64,000 nt of DNA from Diadophis punctatus similis (lineage: Eukaryota > Chordata > Lepidosauria > Squamata > Dipsadidae): positions 129,001-193,000 of the forward strand of contig JALIGW010000058.1 of assembly GCA_023053685.1 (NCBI GenBank), given 5' to 3'. Positions 11,152 to 20,959 of this stretch are shown here, in pieces. The translations under genes and the position numbers were made by a program. The notes under the pieces were generated by a model. The model saw only the letters and a program-made list of their open reading frames with translations. It had not been told where the DNA came from and made no database searches. Each line of letters begins with the position of its first letter. Positions within the stretch are counted from its first letter, which is position 1.

Positions 11152-12679
11152 AAGGGGTAAAGAAAAGGAACCAAGGAGGAGCAAAATCAAAGATAGTGAC
11201 AAAGGCAACAGCCAAACAATAAAAAATGGAAAAAGAACTCAATTTAATATCCATTAATATAAATGGATTAAACTCTCCAACCCAAAGGAGACAAACATTC
11301 ACTAAACTTATAAAGCAAAATATGGACATTATATGCCTGCAAGAGGTTCATATCAAAAAAGAAAATAGTGGAATATTAGAATTCCCAAAATTAGGGAAAC
11401 TCCATCTGGCCCTGGCGGGGGGGGGGGGGGAGAAGTATTGCGGTATATATTAAGGATTGGCTAAAACCCAAAAAATTATATGCAGATGAGGAGGGGAGAA
11501 CGGTATTAGTGGAAATATTGATTAAACAGAAAAAAGTATTATTAGTGGTCATATATGCACCAAATACAAATCAAAAGGAATACTATAAGAATTTACATGA
11601 ACAAATAATAAAATTAGAACTGAAAATATATGCATAGTGGGGGACTTTAACGCTGTAGTAGATACAAAAAAGGATTACAAAACAGTGGGGGAAAGTTACC
11701 AAAAGAGAAAATTACCAGAATCATTTTTTGAAATGATACGAGAAATAAATCTAAGAGATATATGGAGAGAAGCCAACCCGCAAAAAAATCAGTACACATT
11801 CTTTTCTAACCCCCATGGTTCATGGTCCAGAATCGACATATGGATGAATCCGGAATTGGGAAAGGACGTCATAGAGATAGAGATAGCACCAAATCTCTGG
11901 GCCGACCACATCCCGGTAACATGTAAGTTGAAAGAAGTGGAAAGGAAAGGGAAATGGAACATGAACCAGAGGGTTATAAAAGAAGAAAAATATACTCAAT
12001 ACATAAAATTGTAATGATGATACAACTACACAAAATTTATGGGATACCATGAAAGCTTATGTGAGGGGTTCAACGATAGCATATATGATTAGAAGAAACA
12101 GGAATAAAAAGAAACAATACATGGAGTTACAGGAGAAATTAGAGAAAGTAGAATCTAAAATGCAAAAAGAACCTCAGAATCAGGAAATTAAGGCTAAAAA
12201 AGATATAATTAAACATAAATTAAATCTGATTACACAAGAAGTAGTAGCAGAAAAACTTAGATTAAATAGACAAAATAATTTTGAAAACGCCAATAAACCA
12301 GGGAGATGGCTAGCATATAAACGTAAAAAAGAGAAAAGAAATTAATATTAGAATTAGAATTAGAGGATAAAGGAGTGATATAACATTAAAATGAAGCTAA
12401 AAAAAACATAGCACTAAGATACTTCCAAAAATTGTACAATTGGGAAAATATAAGAGAGGATATTGAAATATATTTACGGAAAACTAACCTTCCTATATTA
12501 TCTGATGTAACAAAAGACGCATTGAATGATAATATAACATTAGAATTAAAAAGGGCAATTCAAAAACAAAAAAATAATAAAACCCCAGGCCAGATGGAAT
12601 TCCGGCGGAATTCTATAAAGAAAATCAAAAATAACTGGAAAACCTAATGTTAGAGGTATATAATGATGCCTTAGAGCGA

Positions 12680-12775
12680 GGCAATAGCACTTAGCACTTA
12701 GACTTATATACCGCTTCATAGTGCTTTACAGCCCTCTCTAAGCGGTTTACAGAGTTCAGCATATTGCCCCCAACA
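12680..12775. repeat. Short retroelement-derived fragment inside the L1
   Basis: The block around CTTATATACCGCTTCATAGT and CTAAGCGGTTTACAGA breaks the L1 frame. I recognise it as a dispersed squamate repeat end but cannot name the family with certainty. Confidence 0.45.
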
Positions 12776-13272
12776 ACCTGGACAGAATCATTGATAACAG
12801 TCATACCCACCAAAGAAGATCTGGATATACAAAAGATTAAAAAATACAGGCCAATCTCGCTGTTAAATGCAGATTACAAAATATTTGCAGCAATAATAGC
12901 AGAAAGGATGAAAAATATACTTGCTCAAATTATACATTCAGACCAAATGGATCCCTTCCTTATAGGCACATCAAAAACAATTTATGGATTATAATAAATA
13001 ATCTGGAATATTATGAGGCACATCCAGGTAAGCCCGCGGCTCTGATATTTATCGATGCACAAAAAGCATTCGATAATTTAAATTGGGATTTTCTTATAAA
13101 ACAGTTGACAGTGATGAATTTCGGCGAAAAATTTATTGAAATGATTAAAGCAATTTATACAAACCAGGTGGCAGGAATAATAAACAAAGAACAAAAGGTT
13201 TTAATATAATGAAAGGGGTGAGACAGGGATGCCCCCTATCCCCATTATTGTATATACTCTCACTGGAGGCAT

Positions 13273-13390
13273 TAGAATAGAATAGAATAGAATTTTTTAT
13301 TGACCAAGTGTGATTGGCCAATAAACACAATGACACAAGGAATTTGTCTTGGTGCTTATTGTCTTAGCGATACAAATTATAAATAATCAG
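13273..13390 (+). repeat. AATAG-bearing LINE tail (CR1-L3 'snake1'-like)
   Basis: Three AATAG units are followed by TTTTTTATTGACCAAGTGTG and AAGGAATTTGTCTTGG. From memory this matches the end of the CR1-L3 LINE that seeds AATAG microsatellites in advanced snakes. It interrupts the L1 RT domain. It is the best clue here to a snake source. Confidence 0.55.
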
Positions 13391-15360
13391 GACATAAAAG
13401 GTGTTAAAGTCAAAAAAGAGTAATATAAATTGCAAGCTTTTGCTGTTGATGTGGTGTTTATTGTAGAAGAACCACTAGAGAAGGTGGGCAAATATTATTA
13501 AAGTATATAGGACAATTTGGTAGTGTAGCAGGACTGAAAATAAATAAAGAAAAAACAAAAATGTTGACCAAAAATCTTTATCAAAAAACAAATTGAAGAA
13601 TTGGGGGGAAAAATGGGGATTTTAAGAGCAAAAAAAATTAAATACCTGGGGATATGGCTGACAGCAAAATGTACCACTATAAAAGAAGATAACTATAACA
13701 AATTGCTTAAACAAATAAAAAAGGATTTGGAAAATTGGACTAAATTACAAATATCATTAATTGGCAGAATTTCAACGATCAAAATGAATATACTTCCCAA
13801 ACTATTATACTTATTTCAAACAATACCAGTAAAATTAGAGAAAAACTTTTTTAATCAATTGAACAAAATGGTACTTAAATTTATATGGGCAGGGGAAAAA
13901 GCATGTATAAAACTAAAACTATTGCAAGATAGCAGGGAGAAAGGAGGATTTGGTCTCCCAGATTGGGAGTTATACTATCAAGCTGCAGCCATAACATGGG
14001 TTAAAGATTGGATCCAACTGAAAAACAAAAGGATATTAGGGATTGAAGGACACAATCTTCAAATTGAATGGCATGCCTTCCTTTGGGAAGGGAAAAGTAA
14101 ATGCCATACGTATTTTCAAAGACATTTGATAAGAAACTCTCTGTTATCCACCTGGAAAAAAATAAAAAGGAATCATTATATGAAAATCCCAATTTGGTTA
14201 TCGACCATGGAAGCAATGACCTATCCAAACACAACAGATTTAAATAAAATGGTGACTTACGCAGTGCTACTGGATGAAAAAGGTGAATTAAAATCGGTAC
14301 AAGATCTAAAGAAACAGGGAATTGTAATTGAGTGGTGGCCATAGCTACAAATTAAAACAAGATTTAAGAAAGCCAAGGAGAAATTCGGAATTTATGAAAA
14401 ACAATTGGAATTAGATAAATATACAAAAATATATAAATTCCCTTTAAGATTTAAATTAGAAGAAACAGTTAAGGAAATAATGATTAGTTGGGCGAGAAAT
14501 TTTGGATATAATACTGAATTGGAGCAATGGGATAAATTATGGGAAATTAATTACAAACTTACAGTGGCAGTGGCCTATAAGGAAAAGTTATATAAAATGT
14601 TTTACCGATGGCATCTGCCACCAGCGAGATTGGGCAAAATGTTTCCAAACCTGTACCCGGAATGTTTGGAAATGCAGTCACAAATCTGGAACATTTTACC
14701 ACATGTGGTGGACTTGTTCACATGCAAGGAAATTCTGGCAAAAAGTTAGGGAATGGTTGGAAGGAATGATGGAATATAAAATTCAAATGAAACCAGAACT
14801 ATATTTATTGGGAATATTGGATTCGAAAATGGAAAAAGATAAACAGTATTTAACTCTTCACATACTAACTGCAGCCAGAATTACATTTGCCACAATACTG
14901 GAAGTAAAAAAAGGTTCCCCCCCGGATGAAATGGTGATTAGTAAGATTTTAGAATGTGCTGAAATGGATAGGATGACGATGGAATTAAAAGAAAAAGAGG
15001 AATCGGACTATTATAGAATTTGAAATAGATTTTACAATTGGCTAGAAATTAGGAATCAAAGTAAGAAACAAAAAACTAAAATCTGAATGATAAAATATTT
15101 ATGTATATATGAAACTATAGGTTAAATTACTAATGGCAAAAAACATGTACCAACTTAAAAGGTGAAGTAGGAAAGTAGTATATATATTCTGACACGAAAT
15201 ACTGTAAAATATATTGTATAGTGTTCTTAATGTTCATATTTGTATGCATTTTGTATTTGTTCAATTTGATGTTTGTCTTTATTATTTTTTACTTTTGTTT
15301 TTATTTTTATTTTATTTTTTGTATTTGTAATTTGTATTTGTTTAACGTTGGAAAATTAAT

Positions 15361-15612
15361 AATAATAATAATAATAACAGAGTTGGAAGGGACCTTGGAG
15401 GTCTTCTAGTCCAACCCCCTGCTTACGCAGGAAACCCTACACTACTTCAGACAGATGGTTATCCAACATCTTCTTAAAAATGTCTAGTGTTGGAGCATTC
15501 ACAACTTCTGGAGGTAAGCTGTTCCACTGATTAATTGTTCTAACTGTCAGGAAATTTCTCCTTAGTTCTAAGTTGCTTCTCTCCTTGATTAGTTTCCACC
15601 CATTAATAAAAA
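15361..15612 (-). mobile_element. CR1 3' fragment, antisense, with (ATA)n tail
   Basis: Read on the minus strand it encodes the CR1 C-terminal block (NFLTVRTINQWNSLP type) and then the 3' UTR with GGTTGGACTAGAAGACC and an (ATT)n tail. It is very similar to the 3' end of CR1-A at 10750-10975 but in the opposite orientation. Confidence 0.85.
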
Positions 15613-15639
15613 CTATTTTTTAAAAAAAGGAACAGGCTG

Positions 15640-16132
15640 TCACATGCAGCAATGAGAGGCTGGATGGTCCTCTATCTGAGATGATTTAGTGGATCCTGCA
15701 CAAAAATTAGGAATTAATGAGCCCAGAGGTCCTTTGAAGCTAAGCAACAAGATGCAGGCAAACAAGTTATTTAATAAATTGTTAAAGGAACTGGGCATTT
15801 TACCTCGCATAAAAGAAAATATAAGAGCAGTCTTCAAATACATGAAAAGTTGACATTCAAAAGAAGAAGTGCACACACTTTTTCCTGAGAGGGTGGGACT
15901 AAAACCAGTGAATTAAAAAATCCAAATTCCAAATTAAACATTAGGTAAAACTATACAAAATGTAAAAAAGTTGAGCAGACTGCCACATGACAGCATTCCT
16001 CCTTTGCCAAAAATCATCAAACATAGGCATTGTTATATGTTTATCTATCATAAATGCTATAGTGAATGCTGTACTGAAAAAGGGATTAGACTGAATGGTC
16101 TTTGAGGCGCCCCTTAACTTTATTATTCTGTG
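15640..16132 (+). mobile_element. Old CR1-like 3' fragment
   Basis: Degenerate coding remnants (KSSLQIHEKL-like, with a block around AAAAGAAGAAGTGCACACAC) are followed by a diverged CR1 end, GACTGAATGGTCTTTGAGGC. It is much more decayed than CR1-A. It occupies the start of the intron after the last visible STAG3 exon. Confidence 0.5.
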
Positions 16133-16191
16133 ACCAAACAAGGTACAGTTAAAAAATTGCCTTTTTATCAGGCTCCCTGTCAGATACTCAC

Positions 16192-16343
16192 CTCCTTATG
16201 TTTCTCCAACAGCCCTTCCAGCTTCCCCGGGGCCCTGCAGCCCAGTCCCTTGGCCCGCTCAGTCTCATATTGTCGCTGAGCATTGTCTTTCTGCAAGCTT
16301 ACACTCAATGCCACGTGCACCAAGGCCGTCATCAGCTTCATGG
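16192..16343 (-). CDS. STAG3: STAG3 coding exon 6, last visible
   Basis: It encodes [18 protein letters not shown], then [15 protein letters not shown] and the [10 protein letters not shown] end, with a consensus donor GTGAGT from 16191. The good donor argues that splicing to another exon is, or recently was, expected. Confidence 0.9.
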
Positions 16344-17552
16344 CTGGAATGGAAGAAAGGACCACCCAGCACAGGCACTCCTATGCACCAGGAAAGCCAC
16401 AGTGGCCTCTCTTTTGCCCCAATTACTGTCCTACCTGCCAGGGTGCTGGTATGACGGAAGGCACGCACTTGAGAATCAGACAGGCCAGTCAGGAAGGCAA
16501 TGAGACCGTCCATCAAGTATTCATCATAAATAACATTATGCTGGGCACGGCGCACAAGCACCGCTATGAACTCACAGAATCCTGCACGGAAACGTCGCCA
16601 CGTGGGAGTGTTCAGCAACAACGGGTACTTGGCTGAATCCTGACATTGGGGGCGTGGGGGGGAGGAGAGGAAGATCCATCAGTCAACCGGGGGGGGGGTC
16701 TGCCACCCGTTCCCTCCACCGGGAGCCTCTCAGCCACCCCCACCCCAGAGTCCGGGACTCTCTCTCACCTCCTCGAAGGCTTCGGTCAGACCTTTGATGA
16801 TCTCCGAGTTCTGCAGGCGGCCGAGCATCTCCAGAGTCACGGTGCCTGCCCAGACAAAGGCTGTGGGGGCGATCCATCCTCCACCCTCCAGGCAGCCGCC
16901 CCCAGTCCCCCCCCCCAGCCCCGGCTCTCCCTCACCTCTGCAGCCGCAGGCGCGCACCACGAAGTTCACCAGCTCCACGAAGCCCCCGGCCCGATCCTCC
17001 TGGTAGCCCTCCAGCCACTCGTCCACCACGGGCTGCGGAGGGAAGGGGCGACGGGAGGCCAAGGCGGGGGGGGGGGCGGAAAGGCCGCTCGGACCATCAC
17101 CGCCGCCGCAGCCCCCGTCGAGGGGGGAGGAGGAGGAGGAGTAGGGGCGGGGCGGCCTCGTCTCACCTCCAGGGCGCTGCTGCCCGCCTTCACCGCCTCG
17201 AAGAGGCCCAGGCCGCCGGCGGATCCGGCCTCGCCCGAAGCTCCCGGCCTCGCCCGCTTCGGCACCTGCGCCGGGCGGGAGGAGGCAGAGTCGCCGTCAG
17301 TCACCCCGGGTCGTCACCGTCGCCCTCGCCCTGCCACCCGCCTGCCTGCCTGCCTACCGGGGAGCCGCGGCGCCGGGCAGGCCGCTTGACGCGCAGTCCG
17401 ACCGCCGCCGCCTCGACGTCGCTGCCCGAGTCCCAGCCCGCGCCGCGCCCCGGCTCGCCCGACTCCGCCGCCGCCGCCGCCGCGCTCCCAGCAGAGGAGG
17501 ACGAGGAGGCGGCGGGGGAGCGAGAACGGGTGGCCCGGCGCCTGAGCTCCAT
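16192..17552 (-). CDS. STAG3: STAG3, cohesin subunit SA-3: first six coding exons (275 codons); remainder not in window
   Basis: STAG3 is the meiosis-specific HEAT-repeat subunit that joins the SMC1B/SMC3/REC8 ring to hold sister chromatids together. Six minus-strand exons join at 17552-17358, 17265-17167, 17032-16936, 16845-16769, 16639-16435 and 16343-16192. All introns are GT-AG and all phases agree (195, 99, 97, 77, 205 and 152 bp). The product has a Ser/Ala-rich, basic N-terminus (1-65), then [18 protein letters not shown], the CGCRGTVT block and the STAG domain with [33 protein letters not shown] and [24 protein letters not shown] and [19 protein letters not shown] favour STAG3 over STAG1/2. 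No next exon (ELQE.. onward) was found between 1 and 16190. Either the next intron exceeds 16 kb of repeats, or the gene is truncated here. Confidence 0.85.
16435..16639 (-). CDS. STAG3: STAG3 coding exon 5 (STAG domain)
   Basis: It encodes [14 protein letters not shown] through [13 protein letters not shown] and [20 protein letters not shown] to TLA, ending after the first base of the next Ala codon. The acceptor is GTCAG and the donor GTAGGA. Confidence 0.92.
16769..16845 (-). CDS. STAG3: STAG3 coding exon 4
   Basis: It encodes [20 protein letters not shown] and then TEAFEE, ending in phase 0 at donor GTGAGA. Confidence 0.88.
16936..17032 (-). CDS. STAG3: STAG3 coding exon 3
   Basis: It starts [13 protein letters not shown] and ends with one base of the Gly codon of CGCRG. 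The donor is GTGAGG. Confidence 0.88.
17167..17265 (-). CDS. STAG3: STAG3 coding exon 2
   Basis: The acceptor is GCGCAG and the donor GTGAGA, phase 0 at both ends, 33 codons from VPKRAR to [13 protein letters not shown] is the conserved start of the SA-protein core. Confidence 0.85.
17358..17552 (-). CDS. STAG3: STAG3 coding exon 1
   Basis: The ATG is at 17552-17550 and the donor GTAGGC follows 17358. It encodes 65 residues starting MELRRR, low in complexity with Ser and Ala runs, in the CpG island. No earlier in-frame ATG has comparable support. The family is poorly conserved here. Confidence 0.75.
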
Positions 17553-17884
17553 CGAGGGCGGGAAACGGCCTGAGGCGAGCGCCAACACGACAGCTGCGTC
17601 ACGTGACTGGCGCGCGAGGCCGAGGGCGCCACCTGCCCGGCACGCGGGGCCCTCCCGACCTGCGCATGCGCCGCCTGGGGCTGGCGCGGCGGGGCTCTCC
17701 TCGAGCGGCGCTTCCCTTCTGCAAAGCGATGGCCAAGGAGCGCTGGGGGCGGAGGGGAGCAAGGGGGGGGGCTCCGTCGACCCCCGCAGAGGGCTGGGCA
17801 AAGGCCCCTCCAAAGGCGGGGGTGGGTGGAGGTCACCGGAATCTCGCGGGGGCCTTGGGGGGGGGCAATCTTGAGCGAGGTCTG

Positions 17885-17996
17885 GCTTCTCATCCAAGAA
17901 GCTTCTTCGGTTCTTTAACGGAACGTGCTTTTTTGCCTTTTGAAAATTAAAAGGCGTCCCGAGCTGCTTGTTGAAAAAGCACCTTTGGGATGCCAA
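17885..17996. repeat. Fragment of the dispersed repeat that also forms the 31.4-kb inverted repeat
   Basis: CTTCTCATCCAAGAAGCTTC and, about 80 bp later, TTGAAAAAGCACCTTTGGGA match the two ends of the arms at 31378-31597. The middle differs. Confidence 0.6.
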
Positions 17997-18149
17997 CAGA
18001 TGGCTTTCTTCTGGCCTAATGTAAAACGTAAAAATAAAACATGAAAAGACAGGGAGACTGAAACGAAGTAGGGAAAAAGAAAGAAAACTCCTCTTTCCAC
18101 CAGGTAATTGCCATTTTATTTTCCCCTTGCCTTTTAATTCTTTTTCTTC

Positions 18150-18600
18150 TTCTAGTAGTTCAACCCCCTGTTCCAGCAAGAGACTCTGTAGTACCATTCT
18201 CAACAAATGGCTGTCCAATCTCTTCTTGTGATGGAGCACCCACAACTTCTGGAGGCAAGTTGTTCCACTGATTAATTGTTCTAACTGTAAGGAAATTTCA
18301 CCTTATTTCTAGGTTGCTTCTCTCTTTGACTAGTTTCCATCCATTACTTCTGGTTCTACCTTCAGGTGCTTTGGAGAATAGGTTGACCCCCACCTTCTTT
18401 GTGGCAGCCCCTCAAATATTGGAAGACTGCTTATCCTGTCTCCCCTGGTCCTTCTCTTCACTAGACTAGCCATGCCCAGTTCCTGCAACCGTTCTTCATA
18501 TGTTTTAGTCTCCAGCCCCCTAATCATCTTTGTTGCTCTTCTCTGCACTTTTTCCAGAGACTCAACATCTTTTTTATAACGTGGCAACCAAAGGTTTTAT
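18150..18600 (-). mobile_element. CR1 3' fragment, antisense
   Basis: The minus-strand frame contains LEKVQRRATKMIRGLETKTYEERLQELG-type sequence, in pieces, and KRRTRGD, the C-terminal CR1 ORF2 block. It then runs to the 3' UTR at the low-coordinate end. Confidence 0.85.
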
Positions 18601-19200
18601 CATGATTGTTTCATATTGGCTTTAAATCTCTCTGTGAGTTGCAAATACAAAAAATCTTTAGTCCTCAGCTTGGGTTGTGGAAACTCAAGGTTCCAGGCTG
18701 AGGGCTGGGTTTGCACAACACACTGGACCACACACCGGTTGTGGTCATTTTTTACTCTTTCTCTCCTGGGAATGATGTGTTTTGATTGAGGGGTGAGGTT
18801 TTATTGTTCTGGATGAGCCACCGGTTTGAAGGGGAAAGACCAGCACTTCTTGTGAGTAAGAGCCGCCGGAGGATTAGCGCCTGCAGACTCAGCGCTTACT
18901 AAGCATAAGGGCTGCTCTGAAGACGGGCAGGGGTGGGGGCTGGAGAAGGGGGTTGAAGGAGGAGAGCCTTGCCAAGAAAACCCCTGGCTGGATTAACTGA
19001 GCTGTCTAAACGCCCCACCCCACCCTCCTACGGGAGTAAGCTGACTGCCCCGGCAGAGAAGAGGGGTGGTTCCTCACCCTGGCAAGCCTTACGCAGAGCC
19101 AAGGAAGAGGGCAGGGGCGGAGCACGTGCCCATAGCTGAGGCTTAAGGAGGCTTTGTGGGAGGGCAGGAGGATGAGCCTCCCACTGCCGCCCCCAGGTCC
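18601..19200. other. Intergenic, nothing recognised
   Basis: GC-rich, without a convincing open frame, tandem array or repeat that I can name. Confidence 0.5.
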
Positions 19201-19202
19201 AG

Positions 19203-19615
19203 CTATCTAACTAAAACATACGAAGAGCGGTTGCAGGAACTGGGCATGGCCAGTCTGGCGAAGAGAAGGACCAGGGGTGACATGATAGCAGTGTTCTAAT
19301 ATTTGAGGGGCTGCCACAGAGAGGAGGGGGTCAGGCTATTTTCCAAGGCACCTGAAGGCCAGACAAGGAATAATGGATGGAAGCTGACCAAAGAGAGATT
19401 CAACCTGGAAATGAGGAGGAACTTTCTGACGGTGAGAACAATCAACCAGTGGAACAGAAGTTGCCTTCGGAGGTTGTGAGAGCTCCAACACTTGAGACTT
19501 TCAAAGGGAGATTGGACTGCCATTTGTCCGAAATGGTGTAGGGACTCCTGCTTGAGCGGGGGGTTGGACTAGATGACCTACAAGGTCCCTTCCAACTCTA
19601 ATAATAAATCTAATT
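19203..19615 (+). mobile_element. CR1 3' fragment
   Basis: It encodes TYEERLQELG, KRRTRGDMIAV and the final WNRSCLRRL-type end with frame breaks. The 3' UTR GGGTTGGACTAGATGACCTA and a TAATAA tail follow. Confidence 0.85.
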
Positions 19616-19659
19616 TTTTTAAAAAAATCTATCTCTGGGCTGAGTTCTTGGTTTGAACT

Positions 19660-20899
19660 GCTGAAGCACCAAGAAGTCTCTCTTGGTCATCAACACTCCC
19701 TGCCCTGGATGCTCAACGGACAGGGAAAGAAGATTTTCTACATGGGGTTGGCTGTCGGTTACTCACAAATCAGCTCCCTGCCTCTCTGCCCACAAGGTCT
19801 CTGCCGCAGCCACCAAGAACCGCTTTCTATTGTGGCAGCATGCCCATCTTTCAGAAATCCATAACATAAAGTGAGGCGCCTAACCCATTTTAGTCTAATT
19901 AGCGTTCTGTCCATGCCCGGTCTTGTTGGATGGGTAGAAGGGTGAGTCTCCAGGGTGCAGGGAGTGCGTGGAGGACCTGGGACCTCTCCCGAACCGCCGT
20001 CCCTTCTCTCCACAATGCCTTGCCTGCTCTTTCCCTGGCACAGCCAGGACTAGTTTATAAGCAGCTAAATGTTCGGCAGAGTTGGCACTTCAGGGAAGGC
20101 TGCCAAAATGCCAGTGGGCACACAGAGGGCCCTGAAAGCAAAGCGGGAGGATTTGAACAAACCCAAGGAGGGATTTGGCTAAACAACATCCTCGGGCATC
20201 AGAGAGAGCTCTGGAAGGAGAGGAGCTTGCTGCAGGGGGGCACCAGGCGGAGGCATCCCCCCCTCCCCCAGTGTTATCCAGGCAGTGTTGATCCAGGCAG
20301 GGCAGAGCTGTAACCACACCGGTCTGGTCACTTTTGCGAAGTCCTTGGGAAAGATAGGAAATCCCTGGTGCTGGCAAAACCTTTTGGTTGCTGTAACACA
20401 AGACTTTGCCTTCAAGAAATTCAGGTGAAACCGCATTTCCTTCGTGTTCTTCTCCTTAATGATGACTTGTGTGGCTCTGAGGCATGGGACAGTCAGCCTC
20501 CCTGCAAACTTCTTGCCTGGGGTGTTTTCGACATGATTGCCACTAGCTCAAAGGGAGCCCCCCTCCCTCTTGCAAGGCGTGCATTTGGGCCCCGGTTGTC
20601 TTGACCCAAGACCTACAGGTAATTTTGCCAGCGCAGGCAGTGGGGCGTCGGCTCTGCAGAGATCTGGGGAGGCAGTCTGCCTGAGGCCCATGGCCCCCAG
20701 GTGCCAGTCCTGGACAAGCTTGCAGGAGTGTGACGTGCCTGCCAGGAGAGAAGCCAAGGGAGAGGCCTGGGGTCGCCGGCCATAATGGCTGGGCAGCATT
20801 CCAGCCAGCAGCAGTCCTGGAGGGCCCCGATGCCTTTGCCTCCCCCACTGCATCGCAGCCCTACTCAGAGTCAGCTTGGCTGAAGCAGCATCTAGCATG

Positions 20900-20905
<6 letters not shown>
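19660..20905. other. Intergenic; contains first copy of a duplicated block
   Basis: No gene recognised. Positions 20687-20800 are repeated at 22541-22653. Confidence 0.5.
20687..20800 (+). repeat. Direct duplication, copy 1 (copy 2 at 22541-22653)
   Basis: Both copies share GCCCATGGCC, CCAGGTGCCAGTCCTGGACA, GAAGCCA..GGAGAGGCCT and GGCTGGGCAGCAT with scattered substitutions. Neither is open as a convincing exon. Confidence 0.7.

Positions 20906-20908
<3 letters not shown>

Positions 20909-20952
<44 letters not shown>
20909..20952. repeat. (CA)n microsatellite
   Basis: Uninterrupted AC dinucleotides, preceded by a short CG/CA mix. Confidence 0.97.
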
Positions 20953-20954
<2 letters not shown>

Positions 20955-20959
20955 CCATC

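Larger units (their letters stand above)
11160..15360 (+). mobile_element. L1-clade LINE ORF2, decayed
   Basis: Broken frames across about 4 kb read as an L1 ORF2: endonuclease NGLNSP, ICLQEVH, VGDFNAVVD and WADHIPV; RT blocks YRPISLLNADYKIF, LIFIDAQKAFDN and RQGCPLSPLLY; and the C-terminal region (PVKLEKNFFNQLNKMVLKFIW, 13820-13890; YHMWWTCSHARKFW, 14695-14735). Many frameshifts and two short insertions (12680-12760 and 13273-13390) make it inactive. A related, more 3' fragment lies on the minus strand at 53588-54615. Confidence 0.85.
17040..17880. promoter_or_regulatory. CpG island and putative STAG3 promoter
   Basis: The stretch is GC-rich with dense CpG around and upstream of the STAG3 start. 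On the upstream side it holds a palindromic E-box GTCACGTGAC at 17598-17607 and a near-perfect NRF1-type site TGCGCATGCGCC at 17661-17672, 46 and 109 bp before the ATG. There is no TATA box. E-box/E2F6-type control of germline genes is known for mammalian STAG3; its use here is inferred. Confidence 0.65.

Noticed and set aside
16646..17389. 247-codon plus-strand frame over STAG3 exons
   Set aside because: A shadow of the minus-strand exons and CpG-rich sequence.
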